Part shown: in pieces, positions 31,322-39,960 of the stretch
Position numbering within the stretch: position 1 is the first letter of the stretch
How the letters are laid out: each line of letters opens with the position of its first letter
Assembly: GCA_030583605.1 (NCBI GenBank)
Contig: CP129466.1
Location: 1,433,001-1,497,000 of the forward strand
Source of the DNA: Gammaproteobacteria bacterium
GTDB taxonomy: Bacteria; Pseudomonadota; Gammaproteobacteria; Steroidobacterales; GCA-2729495
Direction of reading: 5' to 3'
Length of the DNA stretch: 64,000 nt
Program-made: the position numbers and the translations under genes
Notes under the pieces: model-generated
What the model was told of the DNA's origin: nothing
What the model saw: the letters and a program-made list of their open reading frames with translations, nothing else
Database searches by the model: none

Positions 31322-32631
31322 GCGGCAAGGTGTCGATCGGCGAACGGCGGCGACTGGTGGCCGAGTCGCTGCGCGTCGGAAACCCGGGCAACAACGCCCG
31401 CGATCTCGCTGGCCAGGTCGACCCGCGAACGGAATCGCAGATCGAGATCGCGGTCGACGAGATCCAGCCCTACGAGCACAACCCGCGGCGCGCGACGAAC
31501 GCGAAATTCGACGACATCAAGGAGTCGATCCGCACCAGCGGCCTGAGAAGCCCGCTCACCGTGACCCGCCGCCCCGGCGAGTCGCACTTCATCGTCGAGG
31601 CCGGCGGCAACACGCGGCTGCTGGCGCTGCAGCAACTGTGGGCCGAGACGCGCGATCCACGCTTCCGCAAGCTGGTGGTGCTGTTCCGGCCGTGGCGATC
31701 GGAAAGTCACGTCCTCACCGCGCACCTGATCGAGAACGAACAGCGCGGCGAGATGACCTTCTGGGACAAGGCGTGCGGCATCGTCGCGCTCAAGTCCCGT
31801 ATCGAAGCGGAGCAGGGCCGCACCTTGACGCTGCGGCCGCTGGAGGACGCGCTCCACGCCTTGGGGCTGGCGGTGAACACGGCGACGCTCGGCCTCCATC
31901 TGTTCGCCACCGAACGACTACGAACCCTGGGCGAGGCGGTCACCGATCTGTCCGGCCTCGACGTGAAGACGATGCAGCCGCGGCTCAACGCGCTCAGGCG
32001 CTACGCCCAGGCGCGAAGCTCGATCTCGGAGGACGAGCTCTACGCGCAGGTGTTCGAAGCCGCCTTTCGACGGATCGCGCAGCAGTATCCGCACACCGGC
32101 ACGTTCAGCGTCGCCGCCACGTGCGAGGCCTGCGAAGTCGCCTTGGCGCATCACCTCGGCGAACCCGTCGAGTCGCTTCGGTTGGCACTGAAGTCCAAGG
32201 GCGACCGCGAGTCCCAGGCGATCCCGTCTGCGCCGGCGGCCGGGTCTTCGGCCGACGGCGACGGCGCGGAGGCGGACGACCTGCTGACGCGGGCCAGGCG
32301 CTTTGCCGACGCCGTCGGCATCGCCGGCGTCGTCCAGCCGGAGCCGCAGTCCCCCGCCGGCCTGCGCATCGCGACGCTCACCGACGACGACGCGGAGGAC
32401 CCAGCGCGCCATCGCGCCTGGTGCCTGCTCGCGGCGCTCCTCGGTGAGCTCGATCCGAATACTGCGCCGTCGAACGCGGCGGCGCCGGCGTTCCTGCAAT
32501 GGCTGGTCGACCCCGACGACCCCTCGGCAACGGCGTTCTGGGAGCTGCTGGGTTGCGCCAGGCGATCGGGTGGCCTTCGTGGGCAGCCGGGCGCCGCGGG
32601 CGAGGCGGCTTCTGCCTCGGAGGCAGCGTGA
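31318..32631 (+). CDS. parB: ParB-family partition protein
   Basis: The N-terminal ParB/Sulfiredoxin-like domain is clear: IEIAVDEIQPYEHNPRR, FDDIKESIRTSGLRSPLTV and EAGGNTRLLALQQLW. The helix-turn-helix and central region follow, with a long C-terminal half rich in Ala/Asp. The 437-residue length and immediate coupling to parA fit ICE-borne ParB. Its TGA overlaps the ATG of the next gene by one base. Confidence 0.85.
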   Translation: MSGKVSIGERRRLVAESLRVGNPGNNARDLAGQVDPRTESQIEIAVDEIQPYEHNPRRATNAKFDDIKESIRTSGLRSPLTVTRRPGESHFIVEAGGNTRLLALQQLWAETRDPRFRKLVVLFRPWRSESHVLTAHLIENEQRGEMTFWDKACGIVALKSRIEAEQGRTLTLRPLEDALHALGLAVNTATLGLHLFATERLRTLGEAVTDLSGLDVKTMQPRLNALRRYAQARSSISEDELYAQVFEAAFRRIAQQYPHTGTFSVAATCEACEVALAHHLGEPVESLRLALKSKGDRESQAIPSAPAAGSSADGDGAEADDLLTRARRFADAVGIAGVVQPEPQSPAGLRIATLTDDDAEDPARHRAWCLLAALLGELDPNTAPSNAAAPAFLQWLVDPDDPSATAFWELLGCARRSGGLRGQPGAAGEAASASEAA

Positions 32632-33173
32632 TGCTGCCGCTGCAGGACGCCCAGGTGCGGCTGGTCCTGCTCAACCACGTCACGGTGCGCCTGGCCGACG
32701 CCGCGCTGGACGAACTCCACGCGGCTGGCATCGAGATGGAGCAGCTGGCCCACCTTCGGCAACTCTCGGCGGTCGACCTCAGTCGCCTCGCCGCGATGCG
32801 CAGCTTGACCATCGGCGTGACCTTCGACGGTGCGGCCCTCAGGGCCGGGCTGCGCGCGGTGGCCCTGGTCAACGAGGCCAAGGCGCTGGAGACGTATTTC
32901 ATCCGCCACGGGGCGTCCACGCACCTGATGAGCGCGCTCTTCAAGCTCCGACGCAAGCTGACGCTCAAGCGCCGCCGGGACATCGGTGCCCGGCGTCCGG
33001 CCGGTCGCGTGCGGCTGCCCGACTACGCGACCCGCGAGCGCATCTACCAAGCGTGGCGGGCCATCGCCGATCCATCGCCCCGCGTTCGCTACTACCGGTT
33101 GCACCAGGAGTTCGAGCACATCCCGATCGCCGTGCTGGAGGCGGTCGTCCGCGAGTTCGAGGCCGACGAATGA
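32631..33173 (+). CDS. DUF2857-like ICE protein
   Basis: The 180-residue protein begins MLPLQDAQVRLVLLNHV and contains SLTIGVTFDGAALRAGL and FKLRRKLTLKRRRDIG, resembling the DUF2857 proteins found next to parB in SPI-7/ICEclc-type elements. Function is unknown. The start overlaps the parB stop (TGATG) and the stop overlaps the next start (ATGA), so it belongs to one translationally coupled operon. Confidence 0.65.
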   Translation: MLPLQDAQVRLVLLNHVTVRLADAALDELHAAGIEMEQLAHLRQLSAVDLSRLAAMRSLTIGVTFDGAALRAGLRAVALVNEAKALETYFIRHGASTHLMSALFKLRRKLTLKRRRDIGARRPAGRVRLPDYATRERIYQAWRAIADPSPRVRYYRLHQEFEHIPIAVLEAVVREFEADE

Positions 33174-33544
33174 ACGCACGCATGGAGAGCCTCGGTATCA
33201 CGCCGCAGCTGTTGCTCGAGGTCTTCGACATTCCGGTGAGCTTTCATCGCTGCCTGGTGCCGATCACCGGCGGCGTCACCTCGGCATTGATGCTCTCGCA
33301 GGCGATCTGGACCAGCCAGTCGCTGGAGCCTGCCGCCGACGGCTGGTTCCTCCGCTCCCAGGAGCAGTGGACACAGGAGACCGGGCTCTCGCGCTGGGAG
33401 CAGGAGACCGCTCGCCGCGCCCTGCGCCGCTCCGGGCTGCTCGAAGAACGGCGTGTCGGCATGCCGGCGAAGCTCTGGTTCCGCGTCCGCGCGGATGCGG
33501 TCTGGCGCGCGCTGCAGGCCCATGCCGGGGCGGCTGACCGGTGA
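33170..33544 (+). CDS. Single winged-helix replication-type protein
   Basis: This 124-residue protein consists essentially of one winged-helix unit: SFHRCLVPITGGVTSALMLS, GWFLRSQEQWTQETGLSRWE and RRVGMPAKLWFRV. The pattern is that of N-terminal domains in phage, plasmid and ICE replication-initiation proteins. The next gene carries two further copies of the same unit. It overlaps the DUF2857-like gene by ATGA. Confidence 0.65.
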   Translation: MNARMESLGITPQLLLEVFDIPVSFHRCLVPITGGVTSALMLSQAIWTSQSLEPAADGWFLRSQEQWTQETGLSRWEQETARRALRRSGLLEERRVGMPAKLWFRVRADAVWRALQAHAGAADR

Positions 33545-33565
33545 GCGCCGGAGGAGGCCGCCGCC

Positions 33566-34987
33566 GTGGCTGAAGACGCGCGCCGCGAGTACGAGGAGTC
33601 GCTGGTGGCGGCTGGCGACGTCGATGCCGCCCCGCTCACCGTCATATGGCCGCTGCTGGGTCGGCACATCGCCTTCCATCGTCGGCTCGTGGATCTCACG
33701 TCCAGCGTCAAGGCGGCGCTCCTGCTGTCGCAGTCGATCTACTGGACGCGCCACGGTCGGGACATCGCCCGCAACGGCGGCTGGTTTCACAAGACTTCGG
33801 AGCAGTGGGCGATCGAGACCGGTCTGTCGCCGAAGGAACAGGTCAGCGCGCGCGAGGTACTGCGCAACCTCGCTCTCCTCGATGACCAGCGCATCGGCAT
33901 TCCCGCCCGCCTGCACTTCAGGTTGAGGCTGGACGAACTTGGCGCACGGCTCGCCGATCGGATCGCCGGCCATCCGCAATCGGTGGACTGGAGCGACCGG
34001 CTCGTGCTCGCGGAACTGCTCGGTCCGTCGGTGGCCTTCCACCGGACGCTCGTCGAGGTCGCGGGTGGCGTGCACGGCGGCCTGATGCTGTCGCGCGCGC
34101 TGCACCTCACGCGGCTGCAGGTTCGACGTCGTCTGGACCAGTGGATCATCAGCTCGGCCGCGCGCTGGTTCGAGGAGCTCGGTCTCACGCGGCGCGAACA
34201 GGAAACGGCGCGGCGCGACCTCGTGCGTGCCGGGCTCTGGGAGGAGTGCCTGCGCGGCATTCCGCCGAGCCTGGTGGCGCGCATCAGGCTCGACTGCCTG
34301 CTGACATTGCTGACCGAAGACGTCCAGCCGGCACTGGCAACCGACCCGCGCGGCGTTGATCCAGAGCGTGACGTTGGCGCAGCCAACGATTCACCGAAGA
34401 GCGATTCAAGACTGTGGCATCCCCGCAGCCTTGCCACGCCGAATCCGCCACGACAGTTCGGCCCGACCCGCGAACACGGTTCATCCGAAAGCGCCGCTCT
34501 TCTTGTGAATCACAGTACAGGTGAATCACTACAACCACAGAACACCCGCTCGCCGGCACCTCCGTCGGCTGCCGTGGATGGTGGCAGAGAGTTGATCTTC
34601 CCCGAGCAGATGCTGCCGGACGAGCGCCAGGCAGCGCGCGTGCTGCTTCGCCCCTGCAGCGATCAAGCCCAGGCCCTGCTCGATGAACTGGCCGGCCGCC
34701 TGCAGATGGGCGGCGTGCGCAGCAGCCCGGTCGCGTACCTGCGCGGACTCATCGCGCGCGCTGGCAACGGCAGCTTTGTACCGGAGCTCGGTCTCCGCGT
34801 GGCGGCCGCGCGTGCGCAGCGCCAGAAGGAGGCCGCTCTGCGTCGCGAACGCGAAGCCGAGGAACGGCGTCTCGCGGCCGAACGCGCCACGCCCGAGTAC
34901 CAGGCCAGGGCTCGCGCACAGCGCGAGAAGGTCAGGCAGATGCTCGGCGAGCTCAAGACGCGCATGAACACCGGCAGGCAACCATGA
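33566..34987 (+). CDS. STY4528-like protein with two winged-helix units
   Basis: The N-terminal half contains two copies of the winged-helix unit present in the gene before: AFHRRLVDLTSSVKAALLLS at about residue 35 and AFHRTLVEVAGGVHGGLMLS at about 150, each followed by a W-helix and a GIPxxL strand. The second half is a Pro/Ser linker, a small helical domain with SPVAYLRGLIARAGNG, and a charged coiled-coil tail. Its position and architecture resemble the STY4528-type replication proteins of pathogenicity islands. GTG 33566 follows GGAGGAGG. Confidence 0.65.
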   Translation: MAEDARREYEESLVAAGDVDAAPLTVIWPLLGRHIAFHRRLVDLTSSVKAALLLSQSIYWTRHGRDIARNGGWFHKTSEQWAIETGLSPKEQVSAREVLRNLALLDDQRIGIPARLHFRLRLDELGARLADRIAGHPQSVDWSDRLVLAELLGPSVAFHRTLVEVAGGVHGGLMLSRALHLTRLQVRRRLDQWIISSAARWFEELGLTRREQETARRDLVRAGLWEECLRGIPPSLVARIRLDCLLTLLTEDVQPALATDPRGVDPERDVGAANDSPKSDSRLWHPRSLATPNPPRQFGPTREHGSSESAALLVNHSTGESLQPQNTRSPAPPSAAVDGGRELIFPEQMLPDERQAARVLLRPCSDQAQALLDELAGRLQMGGVRSSPVAYLRGLIARAGNGSFVPELGLRVAAARAQRQKEAALRREREAEERRLAAERATPEYQARARAQREKVRQMLGELKTRMNTGRQP

Positions 34988-35922
34988 ACACGCCCCGCGC
35001 TCCCTCCCCATCGATGCCGGAATACGCCCACACGGAGATCGCCATGACAGCACAGGACGCCCCGTCCTCCCTTGCGCCGGTCGCCGAGCCCGATGCAACG
35101 CCAACGGCGGTGCCTGCTTCGACACGGACCGCAGGGCCGTCACTCGGCCAGCTCGTGGACGCGACACCCGATGCGATGACCCTGCACACGCAGGACGCGT
35201 ACCGCATGTTCACCGGCCGCGCCGCCGATCCGGCCAGCAAGGCACCACCGATTCCAGGCGGACGGCGCTTCGCGGCGGTGCTCAAGGCGATCTGGTACCT
35301 GTCGGCGAACGACAACCCCTATGCCGACTGGATCCTGATCCGCGTCTACCAGTCGCTGTCCGGCATCCGCTCGCAGATGGGCCGGGTCATCGAAGCACGT
35401 GAGGCCGAGTTCGAGCGGCTTCGCCGCCGAGGGCTTGCGCTGTCGGTGCTCGCGTCGCGCAGCCCGGTCACGGTGGAGTTGGGGTTTCGCAGTCCCTATG
35501 GCTACGCCACGGCCGAGGCGATCGTCGAGTTCGACTACCACGTGCGGATGGTCAAGACCCTCGTCCTCAAGGACCGCATGAGCGACGAGGCGGGCAGGGC
35601 AGAGATCCGCGCCATCGGCCGCGGCCTGCGCGCGTTGTTCCTCGAGCCGATCCGCTGGGAGCGCAACCTGTTGCGCGAGGAAATGCTCCCCTTGAGTCGG
35701 CGCGACTTCCTACCGGGCGCGGACGAAGCGGCTCGGCAGCGCGTCCGCGCCGCGGTGGCGCTGTTCGGTGAACTCCCGCGCAAGGTGTTCACCGGCGAAG
35801 AGGCGCCGCGGCACTCGCAGCGGCGCGTCACCCCGACCGCGGCGGAACTGCGGTTGATGCAGCAGGTCTCGCTCGGCGCGGACGCCGAGCCGCCGCCACC
35901 ACCGGAAGGGCAGCTCCTGTGA
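34984..35922 (+). CDS. TIGR03761-type integrating conjugative element protein
   Basis: The protein matches my recollection of the PFL_4669/TIGR03761 family of ICE proteins: a Pro/Ala-rich N terminus, then LHTQDAYRMFTGRAADP, NPYADWILIRVYQSL, VELGFRSPYGYATAEAIVEFD split around residues 155-180, and a C terminus with RRVTPTAAELRLMQQVS. The 312-residue length fits. Function is not established but it is part of the conserved replication/maintenance block. It overlaps its neighbours on both sides. Confidence 0.8.
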   Translation: MNTPRAPSPSMPEYAHTEIAMTAQDAPSSLAPVAEPDATPTAVPASTRTAGPSLGQLVDATPDAMTLHTQDAYRMFTGRAADPASKAPPIPGGRRFAAVLKAIWYLSANDNPYADWILIRVYQSLSGIRSQMGRVIEAREAEFERLRRRGLALSVLASRSPVTVELGFRSPYGYATAEAIVEFDYHVRMVKTLVLKDRMSDEAGRAEIRAIGRGLRALFLEPIRWERNLLREEMLPLSRRDFLPGADEAARQRVRAAVALFGELPRKVFTGEEAPRHSQRRVTPTAAELRLMQQVSLGADAEPPPPPEGQLL

Positions 35923-36308
35923 CGAATTCGATATGCCCACCGGCATGGCACCCCAGTGCGCCGGAGTGGGCGATGCTTCGCGTGCTCGCGTGCGAGGTGC
36001 TCGCCTTCGCCACGCTGCACGGTGCTGCGCAGCTGTCGTTTCGCGGCTATCGCGTCGCTGCCAGGCGCCTCTGCGCCACCGGGGCGAATGAGGCGCTCGT
36101 CAAGATCACGCTCGCTTGTAGTTGCGGCGGCGAGCCGCTCGACCGTGTCCGCATTGCAGTTGCATTCCGATCGGACGCGGGATCAGCATGGCGCATCGAT
36201 TCCTTGCACGCGCCGAAGACGGCCGTGTGCACGACCGAGTCTCTCGCTGGCTGTGTCAGCCCGGTTGATGCCCGTTACGCATCGCCCGAAACCGGTCAGA
36301 TCTCCTGA
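35919..36308 (+). CDS. Hypothetical protein
   Basis: A 129-residue frame starts with GTG overlapping the previous stop (GTGA) and has cysteines in CSCGGEPLDR and CTTESLAGC. I do not recognise a family. Coding status rests mainly on the translational coupling and on the lack of a better frame, so it could also be non-coding leader sequence for the next gene. Confidence 0.4.
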   Translation: MTNSICPPAWHPSAPEWAMLRVLACEVLAFATLHGAAQLSFRGYRVAARRLCATGANEALVKITLACSCGGEPLDRVRIAVAFRSDAGSAWRIDSLHAPKTAVCTTESLAGCVSPVDARYASPETGQIS

Positions 36309-36349
36309 GAACCGGTGGCCGCAAGGCCCGGAGATTTCGTCAGTGCTTC

Positions 36350-36427
36350 TACCCAGCCGGGGAGTCCCATCCCCGTCCTGGGGGTGGTCTCTCCATTTCC
36401 ATGTGTTCCATGTCATAGGAGGCCATC
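36350..36427 (+). promoter_or_regulatory. GC-rich structured leader of the DUF3577 gene
   Basis: The leader contains CCAGCCGGGGAG, CATCCCCG and CCTGGGGGTGG in alternation, able to form competing C/G hairpins, and then TCTCTCC. Comparable blocks precede the next two downstream genes at 36890-36935 and 37618-37666. The ribosome site AGGAGG lies before the ATG at 36428. Confidence 0.5.
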
Positions 36428-36868
36428 ATGTCCGAGTCCACTCAAGCCGCTAGCCAGCCGTCGTACTTCAACCTGCACGTCGAGGGCGTCGGCTATCTCA
36501 ATCGCGTCCGCACCGTGAAGCCGAAGAAGGGTCAGGAGTTCCTGGCCTGCACCGTGGCTGCACTCCGCGGCAGCGACAGCGACGTCAGCTACACGAAGTT
36601 CGACTGCCGTGTCAGCGGTGCTGACGCTCAGGCGATCGTCAAGCGCCTGGAAGACGATGTCGCAGCCGAGAAGGCCGTGATCATCGGTTTCCGGATCGCC
36701 GACATCTACCCCGAACTGTTCACCTTCGAGAAGGGCGACAGGAAGGGACAGCCGGGCGTCAGCATCAAGGGCCGACTGCTGCGTATCAAGTTCGCCAAGG
36801 TCAACGGCAAGTCGATCGACGTGCCGCAACCCGCGAGCGTGGAAGAAGCAGAGAGCGTTCCGTTCTGA
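36428..36868 (+). CDS. DUF3577 / STY4534-family ICE protein
   Basis: The 146-residue protein has [37 protein letters not shown] and [14 protein letters not shown], the signature of DUF3577 proteins, which look like divergent single-strand-binding OB folds. They belong to the replication module of SPI-7-type elements. A strong AGGAGG precedes the ATG. Replication or single-strand binding is inferred from family context. Confidence 0.8.
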   Translation: MSESTQAASQPSYFNLHVEGVGYLNRVRTVKPKKGQEFLACTVAALRGSDSDVSYTKFDCRVSGADAQAIVKRLEDDVAAEKAVIIGFRIADIYPELFTFEKGDRKGQPGVSIKGRLLRIKFAKVNGKSIDVPQPASVEEAESVPF

Positions 36869-36889
36869 CCGCCGGCACCGTCGGTCTTC

Positions 36890-36957
36890 ATCCATCCCCC
36901 GGGGAGCTTGCTCCCTGGGGGGAGGAGTTCCCCACTCGTCATTCGAAGGAGAACTCC
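36890..36957 (+). promoter_or_regulatory. GC-rich structured leader of radC
   Basis: CCATCCCCCGGGGAGC, TTGCTCCC and TGGGGGGAGGAG alternate here, allowing GGGGAGC/GCTCCC and CCCCC/GGGGG pairings. The block resembles those before the DUF3577 and DUF932 genes. AAGGAG stands before the radC ATG at 36958. Confidence 0.5.
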
Positions 36958-37551
36958 ATGTGTCGATCGATCGAATCGATGTCCGACGCCGCCCTGCTCG
37001 GCACGCTGGTGGGGCCACGCTCGGCAGCGAATCTGTTGAAGGGAGCGAGCGGCAGCCTATCGCGGCTGCTGAACGCGGAAGTGGCACAGCAGGTGCCGTC
37101 GTCGTCCGTCGAAACCAAGCTGCTGGCGGCCAGGGAACTGGTCCGGCGCGCTCTGGCCGAGACGATGCGCGAACGGGACATGCTGGCCTCACCGGCCGCG
37201 GTGCGCGAGTACCTGCGGATCACGATGGCCGAGCGTCACCACGAAGTCTTCATGGTGCTGTTCCTCGATGCACAGAACCGGGTCATCGCGCCCGAGGAAA
37301 TGTTTCGGGGGACGCTCACACAGACCAGCGTGTACCCGCGTGAAGTAGTCAAGCGCGCGCTGGCGTTGAACGCGGCAGCCGTGATCCTGGCGCACAACCA
37401 TCCGTCAGGCGTCGCCGAGCCCAGCCGGGCCGACGAGTTCCTGACCCAGTCGCTGCGCTCCGCGCTGGCCTTGGTCGACATCCGCGTGCTCGACCACATC
37501 GTGATCGCCGGCAGCAATGCCGTCTCGTTCGCCGAACGCGGTCTTCTGTAG
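36958..37551 (+). CDS. radC: RadC-family JAB domain protein
   Basis: The JAMM/MPN+ metal motif is complete: a Glu in [19 protein letters not shown] and a downstream Asp (SRADEF). The N-terminal HhH-like portion is shorter than in chromosomal RadC. Such RadC homologues are common in mobile elements near DUF932 genes; their role (DNA repair or anti-restriction) is uncertain. Length is 197 residues. Confidence 0.88.
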   Translation: MCRSIESMSDAALLGTLVGPRSAANLLKGASGSLSRLLNAEVAQQVPSSSVETKLLAARELVRRALAETMRERDMLASPAAVREYLRITMAERHHEVFMVLFLDAQNRVIAPEEMFRGTLTQTSVYPREVVKRALALNAAAVILAHNHPSGVAEPSRADEFLTQSLRSALALVDIRVLDHIVIAGSNAVSFAERGLL

Positions 37552-37617
37552 CCCGTGAACCCTGCGCGACGCCCGTCGCGCATCCCATCCGGATCGGGAT
37601 CTCCTTGTCCGGTTCTT

Positions 37618-37685
37618 CACCCCAGCGGGGATGTGCATCCCCGCATGGCGGGGGGCCGTCTCCGCATCTTCTATGGAGTCTCACC
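37618..37685 (+). promoter_or_regulatory. GC-rich structured leader of the DUF932 gene
   Basis: CCCCAGCGGGGATG, TGCATCCCCGC and ATGGCGGGGGGCC alternate here. GCGGGGATG/CATCCCCGC is a perfect 9-bp stem with almost no loop, and GGCGGGG can pair with the same C-block, giving two alternative structures. It is the third such leader in a row. The DUF932 ATG is at 37686. Confidence 0.55.
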
Positions 37686-38750
37686 ATGAAAAGCGGACGT
37701 ACTCTCGTCGACCTGGCCAGCGAACTCGAGCGCCAGATGTCCTCCAAGCGCGACCTGGTCGTGCCCTCGTCGTTTTTGCAATGCCGTACCGAAGAGGGCG
37801 GCGACCTCAAGCTGATCGTCGACTCCCGCCAGGGTGACGGCGAATACGGCGTCACGGGTCTGGCGCGCCGGCAACTCGCCGACAAGCTCAAGATCCCGTT
37901 CGCCTACTTCGAACGCATGCGCACCGAGCAGCCCGCGCTGCTCGACCGCAACGTCAACACCTGGCTGCAGACGGATGGCGATCGCAGGATGCTGCGCACG
38001 CTGGACGGTCAGGTGAGGGCGGTGCTGTCGGACCGCTATCGCCGGCTGGACAACTTCGATCTTGCGGAGAACGTCCTGCCGATCCTGCAGCGGCTGGAAG
38101 GTGCCCGCTTCGAATCGGTCGAACTGACCGAGACGAAGATGTACCTGAAGGTCGTCACGCCCCGCGTCGAGTTCGAGGTCGCACCCGGCGACATCGTGCA
38201 GGCCGGTATCGTCATCACCAACTCGGAGGTCGGCTGCGGCACGCTGTCCGTACAGCCGCTGATCTTCCGGCTGGTGTGCAGGAACGGTTTGATAGCGTCG
38301 GACCACGCGTTGCGCAAGACGCACGTCGGGCGCGCGCTGACGACGGAAGCGGAGTCGACCCAGGTGTTCAGGGACGACACGCTCGCCGCCGATGATCGGG
38401 CCTTCTTCCTGAAGGTGCGGGATGTGGTCGAGGCGGCGGTCTCCGAAGCCACGTTCCGCCAGGTCGCGCAGAAGCTGCAGAAGACGCGCGACGTCCGTAT
38501 GACCGGCGACCCGGTGAAGTCCGTCGAGGTGCTGGCCAACCGCTACACGCTCAACGACACCGAACGGGCCGGCGTGCTGCGGCACCTGATCGTCGAAGGA
38601 GACTTGAGCGCCTACGGCCTGGTCAACGCCGTCACGCACTTCTCGCAGGACGTCGACGACTACGACCGTGCCACCGAGCTCGAGGCGTTGGGCGGCAAGC
38701 TCATCGAGCTGGCCCCCGGCGACTGGAAGGAGGTGGCGCACGCCGCCTGA
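37686..38750 (+). CDS. DUF932 domain protein
   Basis: DUF932 proteins occur on phages and plasmids and resemble phage LGT-like or YfjQ proteins. Visible features are GLARRQLADKLKIPFAYFER, RAVLSDRYRRLDNFDLAENVLP in two parts, and GFxC-like SEVGCGTLSVQPLIFRLVCRNG in two parts. Length is 354 residues. A long open frame upstream would include the structured leader, so ATG 37686 is chosen. A rho-independent terminator follows. Confidence 0.85.
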   Translation: MKSGRTLVDLASELERQMSSKRDLVVPSSFLQCRTEEGGDLKLIVDSRQGDGEYGVTGLARRQLADKLKIPFAYFERMRTEQPALLDRNVNTWLQTDGDRRMLRTLDGQVRAVLSDRYRRLDNFDLAENVLPILQRLEGARFESVELTETKMYLKVVTPRVEFEVAPGDIVQAGIVITNSEVGCGTLSVQPLIFRLVCRNGLIASDHALRKTHVGRALTTEAESTQVFRDDTLAADDRAFFLKVRDVVEAAVSEATFRQVAQKLQKTRDVRMTGDPVKSVEVLANRYTLNDTERAGVLRHLIVEGDLSAYGLVNAVTHFSQDVDDYDRATELEALGGKLIELAPGDWKEVAHAA

Positions 38751-38817
38751 AGCCGACCGAAGCGCCGCCTACGGCAGCGCTTCGGGACGTCTGCCCCAGA
38801 GCGAGATCTCTCCCCTT

Positions 38818-38856
38818 CGCCCGGCGCAGCCTCACGGTTGCCCGGGCGTTTTCTTT
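38818..38856 (+). terminator. Rho-independent terminator after DUF932 gene
   Basis: CGCCCGG (38818-38824) pairs with CCGGGCG (38842-38848), followed by TTTTCTTTCC. A second hairpin, CGAAGCGC/GCGCTTCG at 38758-38784, lies just upstream. This would end the operon that begins around parA. Confidence 0.7.
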
Positions 38857-38916
38857 CCTGTCAGCACTGCTGACGGGGTGGCACGGGTGATCGGGCGCGC
38901 CGCACGGCCGCCCCTT

Positions 38917-39960
38917 TCACCGGCCGAGATACACCGCCGTGATCTGCTCGCGCTCGTGCCCCAGCTCTTCGCTGATCGTGAGCCGCGCTTCGCGGTCGGC
39001 CTCGCGCTGCGAGGGCGTGAGCTCTCTCGATCGCGGCCCGCCGGCCGCCGGCGCCGGCCATCCGGTCAACTCGCGGTAGCGCGTCTGCGCGTACTGGTGG
39101 CGGTGGCCATGAATGCGGTGGACGCCGGCCGCCGCGCATTGGTACTCGAAGCGCCGCAACTGCTCGACGTAGCTGCGCTCGGCCGGGATGAGGCTGCCCC
39201 TGCCGGCGAGCGCCGTGGCCTCGTCGAGCACCTGGCGTTGCTCCGCGTTGTGGATCGGGATCTCGCGCGCTCGTCCGCCCTTGGTCCACGTGTCCTTCAG
39301 CGCCAGCCGGTCGCCGCGATCGGCCCACTCCGGACGGATCTTGATCGACTCGCCCCGCCGCAGCCCGAAGGCCGCCTGCAGCCGCAGGGACATCGCCGTG
39401 TAGGGGTCGGTGATCCTCGCAAGCTCACCGCCGCTCAGCTCGCGCGCTTTGCTGACGTTGGTGACGTACTGCCGGTGGCCGATGCCGTAGTGGTCGTTGT
39501 CGCGCGCGATGACGTTCTGCTTGCCGATCTTCTCGGCCCACCATCGCAGCTCCGCCATCCGGTTCTTGATCGTGCCCACGGCGAGGCCCTCCGCCTGCCA
39601 GCGCTCCACCAGGCCCTCGACGTGCTTGGGCTTGAGGCTTGCTGCGGCCATGTGCCGATAGCCCATCTCGTGAAGCTGACTCGCTACCAGGTCGAGCACG
39701 CGCTCGCGATCGCGCTGCGTCGCGTAGCTGCCGTCGCGATTGCGTCGGCACAGCTGCTTCAGCTCGTAGTTCAGGTTGCGCATTCGGTTGCTGCTGTCGG
39801 TCTCCGTCGTCGGTTCGGTCGGCTGCCCCTGAGGGCGGTTCGGGTTCGTTGTCGCTGGTGTGCATTCGGTCAGGTCAGTGTTTCTGTCCGTCCCGAACGC
39901 CTGGGCGTTGCGGGAACCACTAGGGACACGGGACACCACTCCCGTTTCGTGCCGAGTCAT
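38917..39960 (-). CDS. Tyrosine recombinase of mobile-element type
   Basis: The N-terminal DNA-binding part (RNLNYELKQLCRRNRDGSY, SLKPKHVEGLVERWQAEGLA) is followed by a catalytic domain with Arg in AAFGLRRGESIKIRP, a Lys/TKGGRARE strand, HGHRHQYAQTRY and a terminal SEELGHEREQITAVYLGR carrying the nucleophile Tyr. This is the PF12834/PF12835 type of integrase found inside ICEs, distinct from the guaA-end integrase. The start is uncertain: ATG 39960 was chosen; ATG 39783 would remove a low-complexity leader and an even longer frame would run through hairpins. Confidence 0.8.
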   Translation of the reverse strand: MTRHETGVVSRVPSGSRNAQAFGTDRNTDLTECTPATTNPNRPQGQPTEPTTETDSSNRMRNLNYELKQLCRRNRDGSYATQRDRERVLDLVASQLHEMGYRHMAAASLKPKHVEGLVERWQAEGLAVGTIKNRMAELRWWAEKIGKQNVIARDNDHYGIGHRQYVTNVSKARELSGGELARITDPYTAMSLRLQAAFGLRRGESIKIRPEWADRGDRLALKDTWTKGGRAREIPIHNAEQRQVLDEATALAGRGSLIPAERSYVEQLRRFEYQCAAAGVHRIHGHRHQYAQTRYRELTGWPAPAAGGPRSRELTPSQREADREARLTISEELGHEREQITAVYLGR

